Below, piece after piece: positions 32,401 to 42,544 of a stretch of 64,000 nucleotides of DNA. The notes under the pieces are model-generated. The model worked only from the letters and a program-made list of their open reading frames with translations, ran no database searches and was not told where the DNA came from. The position numbers and the translations under genes are program-made. Each line of letters starts with the position of its first letter. Within the stretch, counting starts at the first letter, position 1. The DNA lies in the NCBI RefSeq assembly GCF_905147365.1, contig NC_056410.1, positions 7,105,501 through 7,169,500 on the forward strand, written 5' to 3'. The stretch comes from Aricia agestis (Eukaryota; Arthropoda; Insecta; Lepidoptera; Lycaenidae).

Positions 32401-34653
32401 TTTTCAACGGAATACCGTTTAATTGTCGTAATTCAACAGTATGTGTTAGATTATGAAGCAAAATAGATGCATTCTGAAATATTTTAAGTTAAAAACTCTG
32501 AAGAATTACGTTACGCAATAATATGCCACTATTTAGCAACGAATAACTGTTGAGTTTACAGCTATAGTATTTATCGATACTCGATACCGACTACGTAAAT
32601 ATATATTAGTATGGCGATTTTAGTTCCGCAAGTAACCGCTAGAGGCGCTAAAATTTGCCATACTAAATATTTACATAGTCGGTATCGAGTATCGATAAAT
32701 ACTATAGCTGTAAACTCATGGTAGACCTACAGGACTGATAGTAAAAAAATTTTAGCTGTTATTACATGTCACGTAGGTCTGTTATCTCTACCACGCACAT
32801 TTTACCATGCTTTAAAGTACCTACAGATTTTGCATTGTTCTTTTATCGCGTATCTTAGGAACGGCTGAATTCCTTACCATTTAATTTAGCAGCTTCATTG
32901 TTCAGCTGAACATACTGTGTGAAGTTCTGCCTCGCTCTGGCTCCAGCTGCATTATGCCACTCCACCCAGACATGCTTCAACTCCTCAGGGTCTTGGCTCT
33001 TAGAGAAAATTTCTGTGATATCTGCAATTGCAATTGTTTATGTTTTAATGACCTGACCTTCAGAATTTTAGCTAGATGCATTTTATTTAACCTCGTTATT
33101 ATTGCTGGAATAGCATTTTGATTTCGTGTTGTTTTATGGAGTGCCAATAATAAATTTTATATTTAGAATTTAATACATACAATATGACACATATTACTTG
33201 TGTTATTAAGATTTGTCTAAGTTCTAGTGAAAAAGTTTAGTGCCAGTAAGAATTTTTCCATACTAATTTAAAAATAAATTATTATTAGTAAAAACTTTTG
33301 GACTTACCAGGTTCCAAAGAAAGATCGCATTTGGTCTCGTTCTTGTAGGCGCATATTTTGGATGTAGCGTAATTAGACTCCATCCCCGATACGGACTGCA
33401 TCAGCAACTTGTATTTATCATCAGGAAGAGCAGAAACTCCCAGTTGGCAGTACTTCTTGAACATTCTTCTCAGGGATTGGTCTTGGAAATCCTGCCACCT
33501 GTACATTTTCGTTTCCTCCCATGCTTGTTTTTCTAGCTTGGATAGTTCCAACTGAACTTGAATCTGATAACAAAGTAATTACTTTTAATAGTGTTAACGC
33601 TTGCCGGATACAGCAATTACATCTTGATAATTTCGTTGTCTGGTTTGTGCTGTTGAATTTTTCACTTTATATTTTAAGATAATCCCTCAAAAACGAGATG
33701 TTAACAAGAATTGTTAGACGGAACGGACGGGACGGACGGAACTTTTAAAGAAGATAGATTTTTTTGAAGAGTTAGGTTTACTTCAAAAACCTATGCGTAG
33801 AAGGTTTTATCCCCATACTATTTTTCTTTATAAAATAAGGGGGCAAACGAGAAAACGGGTCACCTGATGGAAAGCAACTACCGTCACCCATCGACACTCG
33901 CAACATTAGTAGAGCCACAAGTGCGTTGCCGTTCTTTTAAGAGGGAATACGCTCTCTTAAGGTTAGCAGCCCCCCTACCATAAGCTCTTATAGCAGTATT
34001 ACTTTAATATTACTTTTGGATTTCGTATAAGCAAACATGATCTCTATTTATATAAACATAAGTATGGTATTTGTTTGTGCCAAATCTGAAAGTAATATTA
34101 AAGTAATACTGCTATAAGAGCTCATGGTAGGAGGGCAGGTCGTATTAATCCGGAAATACTGCTGCTAAATACTTCTGTAAGTCCTCAAATAGATACCAGT
34201 ATTGTGATCAAAAGTCACAACTACCAGGATCTGATTGCAAATTTGGATGGTAGATTTAAAAAAAAATATCGTTGATCATTGGATACATTTTTATATTTGC
34301 ATGTAACACACACAGAATCAGCTGCTATAAGGACAAAAAAGAATCAAAATGTTTTATTCCAATTACCCCGGTATTGCTAGAGTCAATTTCTTTTCTCACT
34401 TTTTGCCATCAGATCCTGGTAGACCTATACCTACCCTGTTCTCCTCATTTTCCTTGGTGATGTTGGACGTGTACGCCCACTCCGCCAGCGACGCCCTGTT
34501 CTTCCTCTGGCCGGCCATCTTGTCCAGGTGGAAGATGTACTCCCTGCCCTCCTGCTCTAGCGCCTCCAGGTCGGGGTCGCGGCCATGCGTGGCGACCACG
34601 AACACCGCCACGATCGCAGCCAGCAAGACCGCGCCGCCGCCTATCTTTAACAT
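26455..34653 (-). CDS. Angiotensin-converting enzyme-like gene B with alternative active-site exons
   Basis: Second M2-family ACE paralogue, immediately upstream of gene A in the same orientation. Coding exons in transcript order: 34653-34435, 33563-33308, 33021-32878, 31605-31414, 31210-30943, then either 30627-30503 (6a) or 30482-30358 (6b), 30102-29975, 29766-29552, 28336-28196, 27230-27055, 26525-26455 (stop 26457-26455). With one version of exon 6 the protein is 644 residues. The first 25 residues are hydrophobic (signal peptide or anchor) and there is no C-terminal anchor. With 6a or 6b the zinc site is HEMGH (His377, Glu378, His381), with the third ligand at Glu405 in GFHEAVGD. CHASAWDF, the AKYH lysine/histidine pair and Arg516 in RYYVS are intact. 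An AATAAA (26413-26408) follows the stop by about 40 nt. Exon 5 corresponds to two exons of gene A, so one intron differs. Exon lengths otherwise match gene A except at the ends and one codon. Confidence 0.93.
27313..27795. mobile_element. 483-bp MITE with TTAAGAGGA ends, copy 1 (ACE gene B intron)
   Basis: Starts TTAAGAGGATACACCAGGGG and ends GGTGTGGACTCCTCTTAA. The same sequence, including GAACGCGATAGAGACAACTG, GATTCCTTCTCCAAAACTTAA and GGGGACAACGTTTGTATGG, occurs at 35400-35902. It lies between gene B exons 9 and 10. Confidence 0.8.
28384..29105. mobile_element. About 720-bp element with CCACCGCGGCGCAC ends (ACE gene B intron)
   Basis: CCACCGCGGCGCACGGAGAGG at the left and CGTGCACAGCGTGCGCCGCGGTGG at the right are inverted. 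Many ACGCACG/CGTGCG motifs lie inside, and a GTACGATAACTATCGTAC palindrome near 28706. No transposase was found. Located between gene B exons 8 and 9. Confidence 0.55.
29349..29454. mobile_element. 106-bp MITE with ACGGTCTTACTACAAAAGATT ends
   Basis: The left end and the right end AATCTTTTGTGGTAAGACCGT are inverted with one mismatch. It sits about 100 bp after gene B exon 8. Confidence 0.75.
30358..30482 (-). CDS. ACE gene B alternative exon 6b (HEMGH zinc motif, downstream copy)
   Basis: A 125-nt exon in the same phase as 6a, starting only 20 nt after 6a ends. Its acceptor is a run of nine T followed by ACTCCAG, and its donor is CCAG/GTATAATC. It reads RIKMCTRVEWEQLKVV, then HHEMGHIQYY, ending ...FRDGANPG, so all catalytic residues are kept. 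Residues just before the zinc motif are Lys-Val-Val where 6a has Gln-Thr-Thr. Any branch point for this acceptor would have to lie at or inside the end of exon 6a, which would favour either/or use. Confidence 0.9.
30503..30627 (-). CDS. ACE gene B alternative exon 6a (HEMGH zinc motif, upstream copy)
   Basis: A 125-nt exon bounded by AATAG and CAG/GTGATT. It reads RIKQCTTVDYEYFQ, then TTHHEMGHVQYF, ending ...FRDGANPG. It supplies the cysteine of the CHASAW-IKQC disulfide, both zinc histidines and the catalytic glutamate. It begins after two bases of the Arg codon left by exon 5 and leaves one base of the Gly codon completed by exon 7. By my hand alignment it matches the equivalent exon of gene A at about 31 of 43 residues and exon 6b at about 28 of 43. 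The acceptor lacks a strong pyrimidine tract (TCTGGCATAATAG) and could be the weaker of the two. Confidence 0.9.
31733..32068. mobile_element. 336-bp foldback MITE in ACE gene B intron 3
   Basis: TAAAATGGTCGCTTTG and CAAAGCGACCATTTTA are the terminal inverted repeats. The inner CTCCACTTTGCGTGCAATTC / TCATATAGTGATTC units occur three times (two direct, one inverted), with GATTGGTC..CGCGCGG..GACCAATCAT hairpins. Confidence 0.8.
32551..32718. mobile_element. 168-bp foldback element in ACE gene B intron 3
   Basis: TGAGTTTACAGCTATAGTAT through GGTATCG/CGATACC is mirrored on the right with few mismatches. The short centre contains CCGCTAGAGGCGC. Confidence 0.85.
33821..33950 (+). mobile_element. 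GGGGGCAAACGAG family repeat, 3'-truncated copy
   Basis: TTATAAAATAAGGGGGCAAAC, GGTCACCTGATGGAAAGCAA and TTTTAAGAGGGAATA match the first third of the family; the rest is missing. Gene B intron 1. Confidence 0.7.
33975..34130. mobile_element. 156-bp foldback element
   Basis: CTACCATAAGCTCTTATAGC and AGTATTACTTTAATATTACT at the left are mirrored at the right, ending GCTATAAGAGCTCATGGTAG. It adjoins the truncated repeat at 33821. Confidence 0.8.
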
Positions 34654-34700
34654 AGTCTGAAAAGAGACGACGGTTGGTATGCAAGGTATTTTACACAAAA

Positions 34701-34963
34701 TAATCGGCCAAGTGCGAGTCGGACTCGCGCACGAAGGGTTCCGTACCGGTATAGAGCGAAAATAGACAAATTGTTTTGTTGTTATACGAGTATCAGCAAC
34801 AGATATACATAATCTGTAAAAAAATCAGAAGTCTAGCTATAGCCGTTCTTGAGTTACAGCCTGGAGACAGACATACAGACGGACGGACGAACAGACGGAC
34901 AGACAACGAAGTCATAGTAATAGGGTCCCGTTTTTACCCTTTGGGTACGGAACCCTAAAAACT
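34701..34963 (-). mobile_element. GGGTTCCGTACCC family repeat, short inverted copy
   Basis: Reads on the minus strand from AGGGTTCCGTACCCAAAGGG to GCGAGTCCGACTCGCACTTG. The middle half of the full element is deleted. It is about 45 nt upstream of gene B coding exon 1. Confidence 0.75.
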
Positions 34964-35005
34964 AAGTGATAATACTTTAAGGTGTGTATTTTTCCCTTAT
35001 ATATA

Positions 35006-35193
35006 GATTTCACTGTGAAAGTAGCAGCGCTGAAAGAGCATTTTTTTCCAATTTTATGGGAATCAATTTTTCCATACCAAGGTGAAAAAGTTACTCTTTT
35101 AACGCTGCGACTTTCACAGTGAACTCTTTCATAGGGAACCCATACTGCATACCCCAAAGTATCATCACTTAGTTTTGTTTCACCCTGTAGTTT
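35006..35193. mobile_element. AGTAGCAGCGCTGAAAGAGC family, copy 1
   Basis: CACTGTGAAAGTAGCAGCGC and GCTGCGACTTTCACAGTG are inverted. The distal CCAAAGTATCATCACTTAG and TTTTGTTTCACCCTGTA are shared with the copy at 44552-44757. Confidence 0.65.
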
Positions 35194-35399
35194 TGTCGGT
35201 GTTAGATACTGATTTGAAAATTACTTTCCCCCATCCGTGCTCGTCGCTAATGTAACAAATATTTAGATCTAAAATGGCTTAATAGATATATTAGTGAAGA
35301 TATTGGGATAGATACTTTGTTTGATTTTATATGAACACAGGCAAGACGAAAGAAAAGGTCACATTTCATTGGTTCAAATTTAGCCTTTTTTACCGCGAC

Positions 35400-35902
35400 T
35401 TAAGAGGATACACCAAGGGCGAGAGAAATTGAAAATAGATAATATTTGAAAATGTATTGCTGTCTCACCAATCTCAAGTCTCCCACCGCAGAGCGCGATA
35501 GAGACAACACGACAAAAGTTCTAATAAAAGAACAGAAAATATTCGATTCGTTGTCCGCTGATTCCTTCTCCAAAACTTAACTGATTTAAGTACTTTTTTT
35601 CATTGAAAATTAAAGCAAGGCTTGAGCTGTGCTCCTATGTTTTTTTTTTTTTTTGTATATTCTAGCCAGTTTTGTTTTCCGGGTGTTTGAACACAGAAGA
35701 AAATCTGGCCATTTTTTTGGGTTTTTGGACGTTCTTATCTTTATTAATAATAAAATCATGAAAAAAAAAAAAGAAAACAAAGGGACATGCTAATAGTGGC
35801 CATAGATATTCAGGAAAAAAATCATAACTCTACCGGCATTATCCAAGGAGGAAACAGGGGACAACGTTTGTATGGAAAAACGGCGGTGTGGACTCCTCTT
35901 AA
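35400..35902. mobile_element. 503-bp MITE with TTAAGAGGA ends, copy 2
   Basis: Same ends and interior as 27313-27795 (GATTCCTTCTCCAAAACTTAA, AATCTGGCCATTTTTTTGGG, CGGTGTGGACTCCTCTTAA). Gene B first intron. Confidence 0.8.
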
Positions 35903-36499
35903 GAGTATCCCTCGGGAACCATGTACATGGTACATTTTCCCGCAATAGTTCCGGAGAATGTCCTACCCTAAAATCTATTTATTCGTCTGTCTATATAATA
36001 TTTTTTAAATTTTGTTTACCAAACTTTATAAGTGCCGTAATAAAACGTAACCTTTATCTTTGTAATTAGTATATTTTTAGCTATTGCATTAATTCTTTGA
36101 TTTTAAACAATACACATAATTTGTACATTTTCGTGTCTTCGAGAGGCCATGGTGTTGTGCTTCAGACCGTAACGATACCGTCATACATATTCAAGAAAAA
36201 CTTAATTGTATCGTGAAGGAAAATGTACTTTATACCTTTAAGTTAAACTCTATTTTACCTAAAATATATCGTTTTCAAAAGGGTAGAAGCGAGACAAATT
36301 AGTGTATTCGTGTCTTAAAACAAAACAATGGTGAATCACTATACTATGAACTCAGAGATTTTGTTATAATCAGCAGGAGTTTAAAATTCAATTTGTTTAT
36401 GCACCAGAATATGACGTACGTCCTACGGTATCTACTATAATGAATCGACTTCCTACAAGTCGCAAAATTTTGTAATCTTCTTATTTATTTTAATATATA

Positions 36500-37005
36500 A
36501 CTAAAGATCGCCCAATGGTCGAAATTCGACCTAATACTTGCAACGACATTAGGACTGCTACCTATATTTTGTAAAAACTATTGACTTCATCATAGTTTTT
36601 TTCAATTCTTATCTCTGGGACTCAGCTGATCTCAGACTGGCCGTTTAAGCATTGTCTAATAGTATCTAAAATATTAATAAAAAAAAAACAATAATCCATT
36701 TTCAATTTGTCAACTTGTTGTCAACAGACTTCAACCATAAATAAAAGAGTATAATTCCTATGTATAGGCTTGTCACTCAAAAATCTGTAATTTTTCCTAG
36801 TAGTAGTGCCTGACACACACTACGTGTGTAACGTTTTATTTGTTAAAAATATATATGATAAAAGCATAATTTTAAAATAATATTAGCTCGATGCACTCCT
36901 TCACCATGTAAACTATAAGTGTCCGAAATTTCATGCACCTACGTTTCCCCATTTTTCGTAAAAAGGGTTACAAAGTTTTTCTCTCACGTATTAATATATA
37001 GATAT
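36500..37005 (+). mobile_element. GATCGCCCAATGGTCGAAAT family repeat
   Basis: From GATCGCCCAATGGTCGAAAT through TTAGCTCGATGCACTCCTTC to CACCTACGTTTCCCC. An inverted copy lies at about 18350-18800, and a copy split by another element at 53390-54310. Confidence 0.6.
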
Positions 37006-37784
37006 ATAAAATTCTCATGTCACAATGTTATATAGCGTACTCTCTCTCTATATATATCTGTATTATCTATGGCGTACTCTTCCGAAACGGCTTTACTGAT
37101 TTTAACCAAATTTTATATGCGTATTCAGTGGGTCTGAGAATCGGCTACTGGGTACTTTTTATATTGATAAGTGCGTTCGTTGAATAAATAATAGTAAATT
37201 ATTACAACTCGAGACTGACGGTGACCATTGTTTGTGCGACGGGATAGCGATGGACTTATTATACTTATTTAGTCACTTCAATAAAAATAATACGGGCGAA
37301 ATACTTTATAATTACGGCAAAGAAACGTTTGCCGGGACAGCTAGTTTTGATATTATGAATTTTTAAGACTAGCCATGGCTTGAAGTGTAGTAGCTAATTC
37401 TAAAGGAGTGTAGATAAGCTCTACTTTACCAAATACCTAATGATTTGTACCAAAGATGCTTTAAAGTTTTTGACAACTCCCATACAATTACTAGGGTATT
37501 TACAGGTTTCTCATTAGTTTTACATTCTTCGTAATAAAACTGGCGCCTGAGTGGATCACATTCTTATTTTAAATTTTGATCAAAAGTTTCTGATTACAAA
37601 AATTATCATAAAAATTGCATGCGATTACGAGAACTGGAACGTGCAGTGAAGATACAGCACTTGGAACCGGTTGGCCCGGGAGTGTCGATGTCCTCCGTGT
37701 CGTTAGACTCTTTACTTGTATCTTAAGTTACAATATATAATATTGCATGAAGTGCCTTAGTAGTATCTTAGTCTATCTTCTATC

Positions 37785-38022
37785 TATATATGTAAAACTC
37801 AAAGGTGACTGACTGATTGACATAGTGATCTATCAACGCACAGCCCAAACCACTGGACGGATCGGGCTGAAATTTGGCATGCAGGTAGAAGTTATGACGT
37901 AGGCATCCGCTAAGAAAGGATTTTGATAAATTCCAACCCCAAGGGGTTCAAATAGGGGATGAAAGTTTGTATATTATAATACTTCTTAACGCGAGCGAAG
38001 CCGCGGGCAAAAGCTCGTTAAA
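37785..38022 (-). mobile_element. GGTGACTGACTGA / CGAAGCCGCGGGCAA repeat
   Basis: TATGTAAAACTCAAAGGTGAC, CGGGCTGAAATTTGGCATGC and GCGAGCGAAGCCGCGGGCAA are hallmarks of a very common lepidopteran interspersed repeat. The strand is arbitrary. Confidence 0.6.
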
Positions 38023-38865
38023 TAATATATTGCTTATAGTGCTATATAAGACGCGAAATGTATGTTGATATATTTTTTTCCGCGACTCTGCTACTAGCCA
38101 GGTGAGCAAGTAACTACTGAGCAAAATAGCTCACCTAATAGGCGAAACAGCAAAACATTGCCTGACTCCTTTTGTTCTCTCCCTCCATTTTGTGTGATTT
38201 TATCGGATCAGTTACTTAACTTAATTAACGAATTATAAAAATATGATTCTTCCTTACATCTATTGGCGAATAATAAGACTATTTTGTGAGCAAATAATTG
38301 TTTTAACGACCAGCAGATGGCGTTATTAAGTAATACGAAGTCAATGAGTGTTTACTATACCGAGCAAAGCTCGGTCATGCAGGTATTTTAATTAAATGTA
38401 GAGAATAACAATTATTGTACTCGGTATTTGAGCGTTGTTACCTATTGTTTAAATTACCTATTGTTTACATTATTTTATGAAAACAACGACTTATTTTGAT
38501 ACTATACACATTTTTAGTGCTTAGTTAGTTTTTAGGATTAATAATTAGCTACTAAAAGCACATAATGATTGGATTATAACATGTTACTAATGATTAGCTT
38601 AAATGTTTACCAGATGCCATAGCCATCTGGCTGTTTATCATCGTTACTAACTAGACTCATGGCCGATATTATTTCATGAACAATTGGTATTCGTAGGTAG
38701 TTGTCAGAAAATTTTGCATAATACCTAACTACGAACCTAAAGAGCCCTTTTTGAGCCCTTTGACATTTAAACCTTATATATCATAAAAGTCCTAAAAGTA
38801 GACACATTTTCCTTCTATCCCATAAATTGTATTACGTTTTTGGACATATCCGTTTAGTAGTTATC

Positions 38866-38913
38866 GTTTACACCCATCGTCAGTCACATAGGTGACTGAC
38901 GATGGGTGTAAAC
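38866..38913. repeat. Perfect 22-bp hairpin
   Basis: GTTTACACCCATCGTCAGTC+AC, a loop of ATAG, then the exact complement. Located in the gene B first intron. Confidence 0.9.
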
Positions 38914-39135
38914 CCGTGTGTAGGCCTATGCCTAACACACGGCGTTCTGAGTTTTAATATCGCGTCTCTACATAGCTTGTATAGTTAATAGTAGAGCATT
39001 TAATGCTTAACGAAAACACATTTTAAAAGCTCTCTGGCAAAACTATGGATGCTCACGATGGCACAAATGTAAATAGTTTTCACGAGGTGTTTTGAAGTTA
39101 AAGTAAGGGCACACAGTAAAGTACAGATTAAGTAT

Positions 39136-39204
39136 TAACGGTTCCTCATTTTTTTTTGTTCTTGTACCTCTAACAAGAGCATATTGCTAGGAACCGTTAA
39201 TTTT
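39136..39204. repeat. Hairpin with ATTAACGGTTCC ends
   Basis: ATTAACGGTTCCT at 39136 and AGGAACCGTTAAT at its right border pair around a T-rich centre. Short foldback remnant in the gene B first intron. Confidence 0.55.
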
Positions 39205-40370
39205 TCTTTATTTTTTCAGAATCTTCCCCGTTAGTCTACTCTACGTCTCTGCAAAAATTAAAAAACTGTCCAGCAGAATTCCCTAAGCCTATTCGATGCT
39301 AATAAACAAATTTTCTTATTTATATGTAATTTTAGTACGGAAAACTTCAAAAAAATACTTATTGTAGTAGACCTACGCTCTTAAGAATAAATAATTGTTA
39401 TTACACTACAGTGAAATTGAGTTCCAAACTATAAAAGTTTAAAATCAAAAGAGAGGCATAAATGGCTAACGTATGATCAAAGATGATCATACTAGTAATC
39501 TGATTATTTTAAGCTCATCTTTTTCTTTCACATCAGAATGCTGCCGCACTCAGAGTGGAACATTAATTACTTAAATGCAATTATTTCAAAATTTTGACAT
39601 AGGCCCCATACATTATCTGTCAAACTCTTCATTAAATTGAAGGTAAATCATAATTAAATGTCTCTGAGGACGGCGGTAAGTCATCACTTTGTAGATCTCA
39701 TCAGTCTCAATAGCAATGATCTTTAGACGTCAGCAGCTAAAAATTATCATTTAGTGGTCAATCATAATAATCTTTATTTTAAAAGAGTAAAGCAAGATCG
39801 TAGCTTTGTGCGTTGCTAATTTTTTCCATATTGATGTCTTTAGTAAGTCACAGCACCTACAGAGTACTACAGACCCCAGAATTTAGGTCGTGGTATGTTT
39901 TGAAAAATATTTGGACAATTCTGATAAAAACAGTGCGTGAAGAGACTGAGTGCTATAAGACATTCATAACTGAATATTTTTATATCTGAGTACAAACAAG
40001 TTCAATATTTTTAACGTATTCACCGTAAATATGTTATAATAAAATTATGTTATACAAAAGGAATATAATTAATGGCAATGCAACAGAATCAGTAAATATA
40101 ATTAAAATTATAGCAATTATTAATCATGCAAAAAATGAGTCGACAGTAATAAGTTAATAGTTATATAATTCTAGTCCTTTAGCAGATGATTAAAGAGAAA
40201 ATATCAAAGTATTCGCAAGAGAAAGTATAACAAAACACACGACAAAATATAAAAATATTTCAACACAAACAAAACGCCATCGATGTGAAATTAATTCAGA
40301 GAAAGTCGAAAGGAGGTTTTATTTACCTTTCGACTTTAATAAATTATGTTTTTTCAATTTAGCTTATAAT
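39205..40370. other. Gene B first intron, no recognised element
   Basis: AT-rich; only a short mirror GAAAGTCGAAAGGAGG / CCTTTCGACTTT near 40306-40337. Confidence 0.5.
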
Positions 40371-40377
40371 CACATAC

Positions 40378-40460
40378 CTGAGTTTAGTTCACAGGCAAGT
40401 CGACGCCACGATCGACTGGCATACACTGACGACATGCGAGTTGCGACCACCACGACTGAA
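40378..40460 (-). promoter_or_regulatory. Possible 5' UTR exon and start site of ACE gene B
   Basis: Minus-strand sequence with an arthropod initiator TTCAGTCG (A near 40457) runs about 80 nt of non-AT-rich sequence to a good donor, CTCAG/GTATGTG (40378/40377). An AT-rich TAATAATT lies roughly 30 nt upstream of the initiator. Gene B's first coding exon begins three bases before the ATG at an acceptor (TCTTTTCAG), so a non-coding exon must lie upstream. The proposed intron would be about 5.7 kb. A second TCAGTG inside the exon could be an alternative start. Confidence 0.35.
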
Positions 40461-41619
40461 CATCAAGCTCGTACAGTCCTCCAATTATTAGCATAATGTT
40501 ATTAAGCATGCACGCAATTATTACCCTTGTTCGGTCATACCAAGGGGCATGTTGCCGTGTATCTTTTTAACGTCTGGCAGTGTTTCGCCCGCTTGAATCC
40601 AATTGCACATGCTCGATTTGTTTATTTTATTAACAGTAGCTTTCAAGTTGCCGGTCTCTTCGGCAGCGGCGCAGGCGAGTCAGTCTGGAAAACGTGTATC
40701 CTCTATCCATAGAAGAATGCAAGTTTTGTATAAAAACTGGTTGGAGCTGCGTATTGTTTGAACTTTTAATCTAGAATTCTAGACTAGATATGTATCTAGG
40801 TAGAGTCGTTTTATTTAAAAGGTTAATCGTGGATTCCAACGAACGAGAACTCTTTAAATTGTTTTTACACGTGTTATGGCCCGTTTACATTTATTTCTGC
40901 ATTGCGCGATTATCACGTGACATTTCTTTGGTAGGATTATAGCAACCTTCGCTTTGGTTACATTTACAATTACTTCTTAAAGTGATATGATAGTTAGGAA
41001 AACTATTTTCATAAACACACAATTTTGTGTAAAAATATTACAATAATTACAGAGGTAGGTAGGTGTTGGATACACCAACAAACACAAGAACACCGTTGTT
41101 TGAAAACGGAAACTCAACACGACCACAAACCACAGTTCCGATACAGGCGTGCGGAATGGGAGTTGAATTTCGAACATATTCAAATATTTAAAAAAAACAG
41201 TTGCCAACAACGGAATAGATAGCTAGATAAAAAAAAAGTCTTTAAAATTGTAGCTTTATAATTTTTTCTCGTTTTTGTTTATAATTTCTCCTTTGACTTC
41301 CGGTCACTCGTCCTTGTAGAGGTTGTTAGTGTGTCAAGGAGCTTTAAAACATGCCAAGAATTCATTTACAATATTTTTCCCTTCAATACTGCACTTGAGT
41401 AGATAAAAATACAAATTTTATTTTGTACTTTCATGTACAAAAAGGACGTGGGCTAGTTTTTTTATGACGGAAAATGCATGGTTCCCGGAAAATAAATTTC
41501 TGCAACGACGAAGTTTCAGGAAAATTTCTAGAGTTCACAATATAGTTTTCGTGATGTTTCTTAAAAAATAAAGTGTGTATAAATTAAAAATTATGAATTA
41601 ACTATAGCGTCAATTTTTT

Positions 41620-42050
41620 TTAGATTTTCCCCGTTTTCAAACTTATTCGCTGATGCTTCACTCCTGTGACGTCACAAGTATATCTTTCATCGACAAATGG
41701 ACTGCCAAGAAGAAAAATATTTTTTCAATTTGAGCCAGTAGTTTCTGAGATAAGCGTGTTTAAACAAACAAGCAACCGTTGCACCAAAAATCGTTTATTG
41801 AACGGGAACCGTACTTTCATCCGGGATGAAAATCATCCTACTCGGACTGTGGACGTTCAAAACGATCAAAATGCTGAAAATGTGAGGCATTTTGATCGTT
41901 TTTAACGTCAAGTGGATCGCGGGGAAAGTATATCTCTCTTTACCACTTTTCAGAAAAATCGGTTCAACGGTTTGGCCGTTAAGAGGTAACAAACAGACGA
42001 CCGATATAGAGAGACACTAACTTTCGTATTTTTATAATATTAGTATTATA
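41620..42050 (+). mobile_element. Degenerate CCAGTAGTTTCTGAGATAAG repeat with internal hairpin
   Basis: TTTTCCCCGTTTTC, GAGCCAGTAGTTTCTGAGAT and the final TAATATTAGTATTATAGT relate it to the repeat at 13869-14272. A perfect-looking hairpin (GACGTTCAAAACGATCAAAA, 41852-41909) is nested in it. Confidence 0.5.
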
Positions 42051-42178
42051 GTGTAACCTGAACGCAATCACATTTTTCACAAATATCAGCGATTTTCGGG
42101 TACCATTTTAAAGAATTAGGAGTCACACTGCGGGGATATTTTGGTTTCAAATGAAAGATAATAGATCACTTGCGACTA

Positions 42179-42350
42179 AGCGTTTGCACGGTCGATTTTA
42201 GTCACCAGCCGCATGCGGCCACTGGCCGCACGACTTTGGGGCTTGCGACTTTAGCCGCATGCGGCGTAGTCGAATTGCCATTTAGACGGTCGATTTTCGC
42301 CGTGCGGCGTAAATCGTGCGGCTTTAGTCACCCGTGTAAATCGAGCATAA
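42179..42350. repeat. Palindrome-rich GCATGCGGC repeat
   Basis: CACCAGCCGCATGCGGCCAC, GGCCGCACGACTTT, GACTTTAGCCGCATGCGGC and CGTGCGGCGTAAATCGTGCG recur in both orientations; probably a small foldback TE. Confidence 0.4.
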
Positions 42351-42473
42351 CCGCCACTATACAAGGCGCGCTGATATTGAATGTCCTTAACGTATATATA
42401 CTACTGACCTGCTAATTTTTGAAATAATTTTTGTGATAGCGTCCTTAATACTAATATTATAAATTAGTGTACT

Positions 42474-42539
42474 AAGTGTAATATTACACCTTATTTATAT
42501 CTATATAATGTAGATATATAAATAAGGTGTAGTACACTT
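42474..42539. repeat. 66-nt hairpin
   Basis: AAGTGTAATATTACACCTTA..TTTATATCTA pairs with TAGATATATAAATAAGGTG..TACACTT around a 7-nt loop. Confidence 0.75.
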
Positions 42540-42544
42540 GAGCA

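Noticed and set aside
34396..34698. Longer N-terminus for ACE gene B starting MCKIPCIP
   Set aside because: The extra codons lie upstream of a good TTTTCAG acceptor and would not be spliced in; the ATG at 34653 matches gene A's start and begins a hydrophobic signal segment.
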